A stretch of 64,000 bases of DNA, taken from contig JBBPIE010000003.1 in assembly GCA_038040485.1 (NCBI GenBank), forward strand, positions 248,001 through 312,000. Direction: 5' to 3'. Below, in pieces: positions 43,318-52,741 of the stretch. A program made the translations under genes and the position numbers. Positions within the stretch are counted from its first letter, which is position 1. Each line of letters starts with the position of its first letter. This DNA is from Onstottus_B arcticum. GTDB taxonomy: Bacteria; Acidobacteriota; Blastocatellia; UBA7656. The notes below the pieces were generated by a model that was not told where the DNA came from, made no database searches, and was given only the letters and a program-made list of their open reading frames with translations.

Positions 43318-44433
43318 TTATCGGAAGGCCGTTCTCGTTCGCAGCAGCTCATTCTGCAGATGCCGCCTAACGGCCTCTAAGGCTGACAGTGCGTCAACCC
43401 GAAGAAAGTCCTTGCCGGTGTGTGGTACATTATCATCCTCGTCGTCACCATCGTTGGTTCTAACCCCGCCATTCCTTAGGCACGTCACGAGCGTGTCAAC
43501 CGTTGGCATTCGACCCGTCGTCCTAAAGAAGAACTCCTGCATAAGCAAGATGACACCTGTCGTTACCGGTGTGGCCTGACTAGTGCCCTGCTGAACGGAC
43601 TCACCTACGTCCGTCTCATTTCCGGATGAAGTGACCGGCGCTCCGGGGGCAAAGATATCGGTTCTCGTCTCACGGTTCACATCTTCGTGAAGGCGCTGTG
43701 CGAATGGGGTTATGCGGTTGGCGCCGGTTGAAAAGGCTTCCGCCCCACTCTCATACATGAAAGGTCCTTCGTTCGCATCATAAACAGCGCTGACGCTTAT
43801 CGTCTCCCGGAGAATTGCCGGAAAACTCATGCCTTGTTGTGCAAACGTAAAGTAATCGTTACCAGCGGCGACAACGACAGGAACGTTCAAGTCCCGAAGC
43901 TCACGAATAAGGCGCCGTGTATCCCTTTGGTCATGTGGTGTATCGTCAGTTTGGTTGGATTGGTCGCCAAGAGACAGGCTTACCGCTGTAATGTTGAACA
44001 TTGTCCGGTTGTCGAGGACCCACTGGAGCGCGCTGTCTACTGCGTCAAACGACCCGCCGCCCTCATTGCTCAATACCTTGAGCGGAACGATTCCGGCGTT
44101 AGGAGCAATGCCGACGTGGTTGCCGTTCGCGACGATAATCCCGCCGACGTTCGTTCCATGGCCATTGCCATCTGCCGCATTGTTCTCGTCCCCACCATTG
44201 TCGTCGGTGAAGTTGCGTTGTGCGCGAACCCGCCCCGCGAAATCGACGTGTGTTGTCCGCAGACCAGTGTCCAAAACGGCAACAGTCAAGCCAGTCCCAC
44301 TCACGGAGAAGGTTTGGCGCGCCCGTCTGACGCGAATCAAAGTGTCCACCTCTGCGTCAGAAATGCGAATCTGTTTTGTTTTGAACTGGGCCGGCGGCGC
44401 CGGGTTGGGGATACGTTGAGGTGACGTGCTCAT
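43318..44433 (-). CDS. S8 family subtilisin-like serine protease
   Basis: A 371-residue protease without a signal peptide. Triad: Asp in VAVLDTGLRTTHVDF (~residue 55), His in GHGTNVGGIIVANG (~residue 92), Ser in QQGTSQATPVTTGV (~residue 290); the oxyanion Asn is in VVVAAGNDYF. The N-terminal ~45 residues (PAPPAQFKTKQIRISDAEVDTLIRVRRA) are too short for a standard propeptide. It is the last gene of the sigma/CHAT locus on this strand. A cytosolic or unconventionally released protease here could process the two paralogous tail-bearing proteins (inference). Confidence 0.93.
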   Translation of the reverse strand: MSTSPQRIPNPAPPAQFKTKQIRISDAEVDTLIRVRRARQTFSVSGTGLTVAVLDTGLRTTHVDFAGRVRAQRNFTDDNGGDENNAADGNGHGTNVGGIIVANGNHVGIAPNAGIVPLKVLSNEGGGSFDAVDSALQWVLDNRTMFNITAVSLSLGDQSNQTDDTPHDQRDTRRLIRELRDLNVPVVVAAGNDYFTFAQQGMSFPAILRETISVSAVYDANEGPFMYESGAEAFSTGANRITPFAQRLHEDVNRETRTDIFAPGAPVTSSGNETDVGESVQQGTSQATPVTTGVILLMQEFFFRTTGRMPTVDTLVTCLRNGGVRTNDGDDEDDNVPHTGKDFLRVDALSALEAVRRHLQNELLRTRTAFR

Positions 44434-44642
44434 AATCGTTCTCCTTTTCGAGTTTGATTCAGTCGCAATTCAACCGAGAGGAGGAAAGACCCGGACTTCA
44501 TCTAGCGAATTGGATTAACGCCTCAACGAGGGTCCGAGTCTCCCAGCAAAACGGCTGTATGCGACATCGTGAACGTTGTTCGTGCAGCAGGCTGTCTCCC
44601 GCTGTCTCCGCAAGCGCACGGCATTTAGGCGGAACAACCTCG

Positions 44643-46163
44643 TCATTTGATTTTGTAGGTTAGTGCAAAACCTATTTTCCAGTGATATTCCTTTCGCACC
44701 GGCAACTCAGCAAGATCGGCCGGCACCGGCGAACCGAGTTTGAAGTCTCCTTCTAGCCTTTGCTGCCTTCCACCATAGGCCCCGACAGTGATGAAGAACC
44801 TCTCCTCGGCAAAGCTGAGCGAAGGGCCAAACAAATACTCGATGTCGGTTCCCTTGTTGTCATTCTTGGCGGTAACGCCCGCGGACAGATGGATGCCACA
44901 AGGGAAGGCGTTCCGGGTACATCTCGGATTCCAGATCCGCGTGTGAAGCATGACAAGCGGGACGATCCGCGTGTCCGAGTTTTCCTTCAAGCCCACTATG
45001 GGGTCTCCAGTTGCAGGCTGTACGCGTTGGAATTCCTGCTTTTCGAGTTCGGTGAAAGCCAGCCCGCCGGCGAGCACGAAGCGAGGGCCGCCGCCAAAAT
45101 TAAGCTTGGCTGAGACAATCTCGGAGAACTTGTCGGTCTCCTGAAGTCCCTTGGCTTCTACCGTGATCGCCACATCGGTTGGAAGGTCGAATGGGCCGAC
45201 GAACCGGACTTCATAAAAGGCATTAGGATCGGCGAGAATCCGCTCGATATTCGCCTTCATCTTGTCATACACAGCCTTGGCTGCTGTGAGTTTCTCGTGG
45301 TTCTTCAGCAGCCTCTCGGAAGCGGTCTCTTCGACAAGTTTCGCAAAGGCTAGAAACTCTTCCAGGCGCGGGTCCTTGCAAGAAGGAAAGTCCGATTGGA
45401 TTTGCTTGATGTCTTTCGCTTGGATTCGAGCCCGGCTTTGAAGATCGACAACAGCGTCGTGAAAGGCGTCAAGATCAGGTTTGTAGTTGCTCAGTCTCTG
45501 AAGAAGGACACCGGCTTCTTTCACCAGTGCTGAACAAAGCGCAGTTTCGCTGTCGAGGACTTTCGCGGCTTCCTTCATGGCCGCCTCGACTTCCTTGTTC
45601 TTTCTATCAAGGTCGGACGACGCCTTATTCGCGTCTCCCAGTTCCTTTAGAATCAAGACGTGGGTTTTCTTCAACGCTTCAAAGACGGTTTCATTCGGGC
45701 AAACAACAGCAGCACCAGCAATCCTCGTCGTGGCCTTCAGATCCTTTGCCTTATCCGCCTTGTCTTCCGCCGTTGCTTCTTCGCCCGAGGGCGCTTCTGT
45801 CTGGGGCAGTCCGAGCAAACTCAAAAACTCGGCCAAGGCGGGCTCAGCGACCGTCGTCTCTTTGACGGTGACCTTGTATTGAAACTTGAACGGGTTCTTG
45901 TTGATTATCACCACCCGAACCTGGTCACGAGTCGTGAAACACGTGATTCCTTTGGTCTGCCGTAGCCTCAGGTCGATGACGATATCTTTCGTCCCGGCCG
46001 AATCGTTCGGGGGAGCGCACTTTGATTGCGCCGGATCATCAGCAGCAGCCGGTGCACCAGGCGAAGCGGCAGTTGTCGACGGAGAAGCCAAAGCCGGAGT
46101 CCACGTAGACACCCCGGTGAATGAGAGGCAAACAAGAAGTATGCGGGCTAGATTTCTCTTCAT
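44643..46163 (-). CDS. Envelope protein with coiled-coil and putative outer-membrane barrel-like C-terminus, unknown family
   Basis: About 506 residues from ATG 46163 (AAGGAGC 8 bases upstream). Signal peptide MKRNLARILLVCLSFTGVSTW, cleaved near ALA-S. An Ala/Pro/acidic region follows, then a ~180-residue helical coiled-coil region (NKASSDLDRKNKEVEAAMKEA...). The C-terminal ~190 residues alternate as beta strands ending in an aromatic-rich set (GGGPRFVLAGGLAFTEL, PLVMLHTRIW, CGIHLSAGVTAK, FGPSLSFAEERFFITVGAYGG, WKIGFALTYKIK), consistent with an outer-membrane barrel or half-barrel. Family not recognised. Its position in the CHAT locus suggests a shared role. Confidence 0.7.
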   Translation of the reverse strand: MKRNLARILLVCLSFTGVSTWTPALASPSTTAASPGAPAAADDPAQSKCAPPNDSAGTKDIVIDLRLRQTKGITCFTTRDQVRVVIINKNPFKFQYKVTVKETTVAEPALAEFLSLLGLPQTEAPSGEEATAEDKADKAKDLKATTRIAGAAVVCPNETVFEALKKTHVLILKELGDANKASSDLDRKNKEVEAAMKEAAKVLDSETALCSALVKEAGVLLQRLSNYKPDLDAFHDAVVDLQSRARIQAKDIKQIQSDFPSCKDPRLEEFLAFAKLVEETASERLLKNHEKLTAAKAVYDKMKANIERILADPNAFYEVRFVGPFDLPTDVAITVEAKGLQETDKFSEIVSAKLNFGGGPRFVLAGGLAFTELEKQEFQRVQPATGDPIVGLKENSDTRIVPLVMLHTRIWNPRCTRNAFPCGIHLSAGVTAKNDNKGTDIEYLFGPSLSFAEERFFITVGAYGGRQQRLEGDFKLGSPVPADLAELPVRKEYHWKIGFALTYKIK

Positions 46164-46691
46164 GACTATCGCTCCTTTTCTCAACGTTGTCTCTTGTCAC
46201 TCGTTCTCGAGAGGCGCGCTCGCACGCAAGACGAAGCCCGCTCCGGTCATGGTCAGACCCGGCGCCCAAAGCCCTTCGCAGGTTCACTTGCACGTCAGGT
46301 CACCTTCTTCAACCATCAATCCAGAGAGCCACTTTGGGATCATCTCCCCTGCTCTTCATCTGCTAATGATGAAACAAACAAAACATCACGGGAGGGACGG
46401 CTTAGGCGGGCAACTTAGTTGTTTGGAGTGTCTTTCGATTCTGGGTATCGGAAAACTTGATTGATGTCCTGAGCGTAGCACGGATGAGGAGGACCGAATA
46501 CGGATCGGCACTCTGGAAGCGGTGGAAGCGAGGGAAGGTGCGGTTTGTAGAACTGCGGAAGCGGGGCGTGGCCACAGCGCTAGCCCGAGAACAGCGGGCA
46601 GTGTTCACGAGCCGTGGCGGTTAGCAGAACTCGCCCGCATAGCCACGTCTCAAGCCTCGCGAGCAACGGCGGTGCCCCCGCAGGAACTGCG
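46164..46691. other. Intergenic region, no gene seen
   Basis: A 528-base gap between the second tail-bearing paralogue and the barrel-like protein gene. No frame here has convincing composition or a ribosome site. A separate promoter for the downstream pair (44643-46163 and 43318-44433) probably lies here, so these two may be a second transcription unit of the locus. Confidence 0.5.
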
Positions 46692-47837
46692 CTAACCAAG
46701 CCCTCCGCTTGCACCGTGTACGCCCGGGCCGCACGGCGCTGGATCGGTAGATCTGGCGTAGACTACACCTTCCGGGCAGATGGCAGGGACCTCTGTATTA
46801 GACTGTGGGTCCCAACAAAGGAGTTCATACTTCTGCTTCCCACCCGGCACCTTGAACGTATCGTAATAAAGGTAGAAATCGTTACGTTCAGTCGGATCTG
46901 AGTTCGTATGGTAAAACTTGCAGGGCATTCCGGCCTTTACGCAATCGTTTGTGAAGTCGACCTGATACTGTATATTTTCCTTGGCATCCAGCCTTATTGG
47001 CACCTTATCGACGACTAGTTCGACGTAGCCTCCAGAGGAGAGGTGTATATCGGTTCCGACATACTGCGCCACGTAGCCCAACTCGCGGGGATCTGTGCCA
47101 TCCGGCTTTACCCTTTTGAACCTGGAATTGGTCCTGTGGAGTGTATAAAAGAGACCTCTGTCAATATTCAAGCTCGGACGAAGCTTCTTCGAGTGCTTGT
47201 CCACTTTATTCCCATAGAAGTCGGCCCCTTCAAAGTCGAGCACCCATTGAAAGTCTTTCTTGTCATTCTTGCTCGACGAACCATCCGGAACCTTCCTGTC
47301 AAAATCCTTCAACGCATAGACATAGACGCCGTCGAGCTCCGGTACCGTACCCACAGCGTTGATCTTGTACTCAGTATGCTTCATCGGATCGTCCACTGGT
47401 ATGGTGATCGAGGTACAACTCGAACCAGTCTTCGTCCAGACCGTGATGTTCAAAGAGTGAGGGTGCTTATGTCCGTTGGTATGAGTGGCGTTGTGAATGC
47501 CCACCTCCGCACTTTTTTTGCCATCGAAACAAAAAGACAGCAACCCGTGAAAAACTAACCTCACTGTTGGGGGGGTGGATGGAAAGCTGTAGGGCCAAAC
47601 AGCATAGGTCCGTGGCGCCAGCGTTGGCGGCTGGACTTGTGAATTGGCTTCGCTCTTGAATGCGACGCCTACCGCACCGGCAGCGGTGAACTTCAGCATC
47701 TCTCGTCTCGACAGCTTTGATTTTTGAAAAACCGATGTCTTCGGCGCTTCCACTGTTTCCACCCCGCCGGTTTGAGCAACCTGGCGGGACGAAGGAACTA
47801 TCGTCTTCACTTCACGCTTTCGTCGTCTCGTTGCCAT
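46692..47837 (-). CDS. Tat-signal protein with conserved RSTDPAPC/Gly-Ser tail, unknown family (paralogue 2)
   Basis: About 381 residues from ATG 47837 (AAAGGGG upstream; the frame extends 6 codons more). A basic N-terminus is followed by a twin-arginine-like signal (SRREMLKFTAAGAVGVAF, about 44-61). The main domain opens VRLVFHGLLSFCFDGKKSAEVGIH and contains DFEGADFYGN, GLFYTLHRTNSRFKR and VAQYVGTDIHLSSGGYVELVV, all with counterparts in the gene at 47900. The end is YARSTDPAPCGPG...GLG, a tail matching the paralogue's. No catalytic motif or known family. Export by Tat with a free conserved C-terminal tail would suit a substrate processed by the locus proteases (inference). Confidence 0.75.
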   Translation of the reverse strand: MATRRRKREVKTIVPSSRQVAQTGGVETVEAPKTSVFQKSKLSRREMLKFTAAGAVGVAFKSEANSQVQPPTLAPRTYAVWPYSFPSTPPTVRLVFHGLLSFCFDGKKSAEVGIHNATHTNGHKHPHSLNITVWTKTGSSCTSITIPVDDPMKHTEYKINAVGTVPELDGVYVYALKDFDRKVPDGSSSKNDKKDFQWVLDFEGADFYGNKVDKHSKKLRPSLNIDRGLFYTLHRTNSRFKRVKPDGTDPRELGYVAQYVGTDIHLSSGGYVELVVDKVPIRLDAKENIQYQVDFTNDCVKAGMPCKFYHTNSDPTERNDFYLYYDTFKVPGGKQKYELLCWDPQSNTEVPAICPEGVVYARSTDPAPCGPGVHGASGGLG

Positions 47838-47899
47838 AGCTTCTGCCCCTTTCATGGATCAGCAGCCGCAAGTGTACACAATGGGCCGGTAGCTTCTGA

Positions 47900-48802
47900 T
47901 TAGCCCCCGGTGCCGCCGCTGCTACCATAGCCGGCGCCAGCACATGGCGCAGGGTCGGTAGACCTCCTTCGCGCTGTCTTAAGCAAGTTTCCTATATTCT
48001 CGCAGGTATGCTCGGCTTCTCCAGCCCTGGCTAGCGCCACTTCAAACCGGTCGTGGTACGGGGATTGGAGCGATTGAAAGTGCAAGTTGAAATCTATGGC
48101 ACTACTCGCCTCCGAGCCTGCAATGCAACTATTTATGATGTGAATCTCGCGTAACGGGGCTCCCGGTCTAAACTCATGACTGATTGGGGTACCCGTGTTG
48201 CTAAACAATCTCAAGACCGCATACTCTTCTGCAGAACTGAATTTGATGTTAGCTGCAACATAGTACGCGATATTCCCCAGTGGTAAAGGACTACCTTGCT
48301 TGTCATTCCTATTGAACGTTGAGGCTGTTCCATCCAGCGTATAAAACACACCCTTCTCTACGAAAAGCCTCTGCGTGTAGAACCCTCTCCTCTTCGGAAT
48401 CGGATCGACAACGTTGAAGAAGTGTGGACCTTCAACGTCCGGCAGATATCTGAAGTCTCTAGGATCAAACGTTTCAGTCTGAAAGGAGGTGACGCCTTTC
48501 GTTCCGTTGAGTATTTCCAGCTTGAAAACACCATCGGCCTGGAGTTCATGTCCGGAGTACTCTGCTTCAACTGAACCAGATGGGCATTCACCTCGAATTA
48601 TCTGGATCGTTAGTTCATGCTCGTCCGATGCGGTAAAGACTCCAACCTCGCAGTAGCGGTCTTCGGTGTAACAAAAACTAAGCAACCCATGAAAAACCAT
48701 TCTGAGGTCTACGCTGGATGGAAAGATCGGCCTTGTTGGCCATCGCCGATGAAATGGAGACGTCTCCAAGCTACTTAGTTGACTCACTGATTTGTGCATC
48801 AT
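47900..48802 (-). CDS. Protein with conserved RSTDPAPC/Gly-Ser tail, unknown family (paralogue 1)
   Basis: About 300 residues from ATG 48802 (GGGAGGG 7 bases upstream; a longer frame overlaps the CHAT gene). Paralogous to the next gene: VDLRMVFHGLLSFCYTEDRYCEVGVF, DVEGPHFFNVVD, KGVFYTLDGTASTFNR and IAYYVAANIKFSS line up. Unlike that copy it has no signal sequence, so it should be cytosolic. It ends RRSTDPAPCAGAG...GTGG, the same RSTDPAPC followed by a Gly/Ser/Ala run. It follows the CHAT gene at a gap of about 20 bases and is certainly in its operon. No family recognised. Confidence 0.78.
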   Translation of the reverse strand: MMHKSVSQLSSLETSPFHRRWPTRPIFPSSVDLRMVFHGLLSFCYTEDRYCEVGVFTASDEHELTIQIIRGECPSGSVEAEYSGHELQADGVFKLEILNGTKGVTSFQTETFDPRDFRYLPDVEGPHFFNVVDPIPKRRGFYTQRLFVEKGVFYTLDGTASTFNRNDKQGSPLPLGNIAYYVAANIKFSSAEEYAVLRLFSNTGTPISHEFRPGAPLREIHIINSCIAGSEASSAIDFNLHFQSLQSPYHDRFEVALARAGEAEHTCENIGNLLKTARRRSTDPAPCAGAGYGSSGGTGG

Positions 48803-48821
48803 ACGCTTACCCTCCCAAAAA

Positions 48822-51800
48822 TTAGAATCTGGTGTATCCACCGATGGTCTCGAATCCCGCCCAAGAATGCGGATGGCGGCTGCGCTCGTGCGGGCTCCTC
48901 AGCATATCCAACTGAGCCCCCCTGAGAGCGTCCCCGGTCGGAACCCCCTTATGTTTCCGGTGCCTCTGAAAACTGATCATCAAGTCCGCTGTTGACTCCG
49001 ACTCAACCGACCATAGGGTTGCTACTACTATCGGAACTCCTGCCTTAATGAACGGCCGAGCCATACTGATCGCTCCTTCTCCGCGATACGAGCGCTCGAT
49101 GCCGGTCCGGCACGCTGAAAGCACCACTAGCCTTGCGCGAGTCGAATCCATCTCGTATATCTCCGAAGCTTGTAGAACTCCATCAAAGCGAGCCCGCTCG
49201 CCGCTCCCTTGCTCCTTGGCCAGCAGCAGCTTTGAAAGCATGGGGGAGCGTTCGTCTACGACATAGTGTGCAGCAACGTGAATAACATCTGCTCGCTTCA
49301 TCGCGGCCCTGACCCGGCCCTCCGTCGCACGCTCGCCGAGAAGAACGTCTGCCGATTCGTAGCAGGCGGCTATCTCTTTCGCTTCTCTTGCAGCTGACGG
49401 AAGGTCTGGAAGCGAACCAAACTTGACCCTGTCGAAGCTCGGATCACCGACGCTCAAAACGCTCTCCTTGTCGACTCTTTCCTTCTTCCGCGCCATACCA
49501 GAACACGCGAGAAAGATGTTCGAGCTCGGGGCAAGGACAAATAGATGATCTTCCACAAAGTATTTGCCGGAACGTGGCGAAACAAGAGCGCCGAATGGAA
49601 CGCGATTCAGAATCTTATCGGGAACGATGCACATATAGCTATTCGGGTTCAGGGACTCCGAAACCGGATCGATCAGAAGGTCAAACAGTTCTCTCGACTT
49701 GTTAGCAATCGCCTCACTCGAGCGTTCAATCGGCGTTGAGATCAAGTCAAGATACTGGCGGACCTTCTCATTCAGAACGCCGACCGAGATCGTAGTGCTC
49801 TTGTTTACGACTCCGGTCTTCGAAACAAGCCAGATCAGGACTTTATCGTCGAGGACGGAGTATTCCAGTATCTGCGCCTCCTCAGGAAGCTGTTGCTGAA
49901 TCTTGGAAAGCGACAACGGAGAGACGCCTGGACCGAGCTCAATATCCTGTTTGTTCTCTGCGCTCACAATTTTTGCGTTGGTGTTTAATAAGTCGAGCAA
50001 AGATCTGGCGTGGCTGGCTTCTGTATATTCGAAAGCTTGTTCGCCATTCTTCATCTGCGAATAAGAGAAATCGATGGCTATGTCGTAAATGCTCTGTGCG
50101 AGATCAAAGAAGCTATTGCGATTGCTCTCCGCCCAAATTCTAGGGCGGTATTCATCGATTAGGGCTACGCTCCTGGTCACTTCCCGCTCGGCTCCAGAAT
50201 CATCGTTCAGCCCAATGAGCGTTTGAAGTCTTCCACGATGTGCCTCCAGGGTGTAGATCTGAATATCCAACTGTTCGTGAAGCTGAATCGCACGGTCGTA
50301 ATAAGTGAGCGCCTGACTCAAATCCCCATTCTGTCTGTGAGAATGCGCCAGGTTGAGCGTTGAATTTGCTACCGCGTTGGCGCGGCTCCGTTCACCGGAG
50401 ATCCTTTGTCCTTCAGCGAGAGCGAGTTCACCATTCCTTATCGCTTCGTCATAATGGTTGAGCTGCTCATGAATCAAGCCCAGCCGCGCGTAAGCGCGAG
50501 ATTTCAGTAGAGGAGTGCCGGATTCATTGGCCAAACGGACTGCCTCATTCTGGAAATCGAGCGCGGCTGCTGAAAACCCAATTAGGTGAAGATCAAGTGC
50601 CGCCTCATGATAAAGGGTCCATATGTCCCCCGGCTCCGGTGAAAGGCGGCTTGCCACATCAAACGCCTGACGGATGAAGCCAAGAGACTCACGGTAATCT
50701 CCAAACTGTTGGTGCATGGCGACGGGCAGATGCAAGTTTCTGAGCATTCCGGACAGGTCTTCAATCTGTTCGGACACTTCGTAAGCTCGACGGCCGGATT
50801 CCAGTGTTTTCGAAAAGTCCCTGTGACTCGATTGAGCATCAGCAATACCGTTGAGGCTTTGGGCAAGTAGGTATTTGTAACCGAGTCGATCGAAGGATTG
50901 TGACAAAGGCTCTAAGATTGCGAGTGCCTTTTTCGAGTCTATGCGCAAATTGGCGATACCAATCCGACTCTCTACGAACGCAGTCTCAGCGGAGTCACCG
51001 GCTTGTTTGAGAAGTAGCCGCGCCTTTTCATACAGCTCGATGGCTTGTTCATACTCCGTCTGTTTTATCCGCTCGTCCGCCGCCTCCAAGAGCCGCCGCG
51101 CTTCGGCGACTAACTGTCGCTGGCGAGCGCTCGCGCCTCCATAGAAACCCGCTAGATCGTCGGTGAAATGGTCTCCCACTCTTCTACTCTCTAATTGTCC
51201 CGCGTACCCGAGTATTTGAAGAGCGCTGTGCGCACCGACGCCGCCTCGTGCTGTTGACTCCCTTAGAAAAGCGTCGAGCAAAGCTTTCGTAACTACGTTA
51301 CCTACCCGAGCGCGGCCTGTGCTGAAAGCCTTCCAAGCGCGGTCATCGTCTGCGACTTCATACGCGCTTGTAAAATCTTGAAAGAGGTGTCCTTTACCTT
51401 GTGACTCCTTCTCTTTCTGCTCCTCAATCTGCCTGAGACCCTGCCTGGCCTCCTCCGCCCACTTTGAACTCGAGTCTTTCTCTAGATACTTGTGCCAATC
51501 GGCTGCCGCCTGTTGCGGCAACATCATGTACTGATAGAGCAGTGCGCGATTAAAACGGGACTCCAGGAGTCCGTCGTCCAAATCGAGTGCCATATTTAAG
51601 TGTTCGAGACTGGCCGCAAACTCTTCAAGGCTCTTTCCCGGCTCATCGCCGGACAAATCATCCTTCCCCTTCTCGAGCAGTGCGGCTCCGTAGTCACTAT
51701 GAAGCTGCGCGTTGTTCGGATCGCTCTTTAGCGCCTTTTCAAACTGGTCTATCGCTTTGTCAAAGTCACCCTGCGCTAGATACAACCGACCCAGATCGTG

Positions 51801-52538
51801 ATACGACTGAGCGCTCGGATGCTCACTAGCTTCTACCTGGATCAACGCCTTTGCGCGGTCTAGAGCGACATAATCGAATCTATCTCGCTCGGGGCCGCGA
51901 GTGGTCGGCGGGGGCGGCGCGTAGTTGAGTTCCGTAATGCGCGATTCGTTCGGACGCTGATCGCGATAAGCTTCTCGGAGAGATGCTATCCCTTTGCTCA
52001 CCTGCGAATGCTGAAAGTACACGTATGCGTTCCAGGTTCCGAGACCAGCGGCGAGCACAATCACTGCGGCAGAAGCCAATCTGAAATAGGGAACTAGTGC
52101 TGGACGACTCCACCAAACAGGCCGCCTAACTCTGCTGGTTGGTGCACGCTCGTCTGTCATTCGCGCTGCCTCTTCGGTTACTCGCGCGGGCTGGACTCGT
52201 GCTGGCTCAACTCGCGCTGGCTTTTCGGGGGCTGACACTGCCGAGCTCCCTTCCGAAGCCGAAGCCCTCGAGACATACTCGCTCAGCGCCTTGGCGAAGC
52301 TTACTTGCTTTCGCCCTTCGACAGTAGATAGGAACGAAGCTTCAAATCCCGCGCGTTCACTCTCGGACAACTCACCCTGCAGGTACTCCTCAACCATCTC
52401 GTCCTCTACCAAAAGCACCCGGTTGTAGAGTTCGTTGTCCGCCATCATCGCCTCTTCGAACTGCTGCCGCTCGTCTTCCGCAAGCTGGCTAAGCAGATAT
52501 CTCCTCATCAAGCCGTCGTCTTGATTCTCGTCCGCCAT
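48822..52538 (-). CDS. Membrane-anchored TPR-CHAT protease with anti-sigma-like N-terminus
   Basis: A 1,238-residue protein. Residues 1-75 (LMRRYLLSQLAEDERQQFEEAMM, DEMVEEYLQGELSESERAGFE) resemble the N-terminal part of anti-sigma factors, without a zinc motif. A Pro/Ala/Arg linker and one TM segment (ASAAVIVLAAGLGTWNAYVYF, ~150-175) follow, then about 10 or more TPR-like repeats to ~870 (DLGRLYLAQGDFDKAIDQFEKA is typical). A CHAT caspase-like domain ends the protein, with catalytic His in IHVAAHYVVDERSP (~1090) and Cys in VVLSACRTGIE (~1143). The pairing with an upstream sigma factor suggests it holds or releases that factor and acts as a proteolytic switch (inference). Confidence 0.92.
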   Translation of the reverse strand: MADENQDDGLMRRYLLSQLAEDERQQFEEAMMADNELYNRVLLVEDEMVEEYLQGELSESERAGFEASFLSTVEGRKQVSFAKALSEYVSRASASEGSSAVSAPEKPARVEPARVQPARVTEEAARMTDERAPTSRVRRPVWWSRPALVPYFRLASAAVIVLAAGLGTWNAYVYFQHSQVSKGIASLREAYRDQRPNESRITELNYAPPPPTTRGPERDRFDYVALDRAKALIQVEASEHPSAQSYHDLGRLYLAQGDFDKAIDQFEKALKSDPNNAQLHSDYGAALLEKGKDDLSGDEPGKSLEEFAASLEHLNMALDLDDGLLESRFNRALLYQYMMLPQQAAADWHKYLEKDSSSKWAEEARQGLRQIEEQKEKESQGKGHLFQDFTSAYEVADDDRAWKAFSTGRARVGNVVTKALLDAFLRESTARGGVGAHSALQILGYAGQLESRRVGDHFTDDLAGFYGGASARQRQLVAEARRLLEAADERIKQTEYEQAIELYEKARLLLKQAGDSAETAFVESRIGIANLRIDSKKALAILEPLSQSFDRLGYKYLLAQSLNGIADAQSSHRDFSKTLESGRRAYEVSEQIEDLSGMLRNLHLPVAMHQQFGDYRESLGFIRQAFDVASRLSPEPGDIWTLYHEAALDLHLIGFSAAALDFQNEAVRLANESGTPLLKSRAYARLGLIHEQLNHYDEAIRNGELALAEGQRISGERSRANAVANSTLNLAHSHRQNGDLSQALTYYDRAIQLHEQLDIQIYTLEAHRGRLQTLIGLNDDSGAEREVTRSVALIDEYRPRIWAESNRNSFFDLAQSIYDIAIDFSYSQMKNGEQAFEYTEASHARSLLDLLNTNAKIVSAENKQDIELGPGVSPLSLSKIQQQLPEEAQILEYSVLDDKVLIWLVSKTGVVNKSTTISVGVLNEKVRQYLDLISTPIERSSEAIANKSRELFDLLIDPVSESLNPNSYMCIVPDKILNRVPFGALVSPRSGKYFVEDHLFVLAPSSNIFLACSGMARKKERVDKESVLSVGDPSFDRVKFGSLPDLPSAAREAKEIAACYESADVLLGERATEGRVRAAMKRADVIHVAAHYVVDERSPMLSKLLLAKEQGSGERARFDGVLQASEIYEMDSTRARLVVLSACRTGIERSYRGEGAISMARPFIKAGVPIVVATLWSVESESTADLMISFQRHRKHKGVPTGDALRGAQLDMLRSPHERSRHPHSWAGFETIGGYTRF

Positions 52539-52741
52539 TTAACTGCTGCCTTCTCTGCCGCTTCTACTCTCTTATGGATTACCCGCCAAAAACATGACCC
52601 GCCTCTACGCACAAGAGTCCGGTCGTCGCGGGCAGGCACTGCGCAGTCGGCCTAGTCCTGACCCGTCTTATGCCTCGCTCTGCCTGTCCACACATGCTCG
52701 CGAGGCCCGTGAGAATAACGCTGCCTCATCCTGACCAGTTC

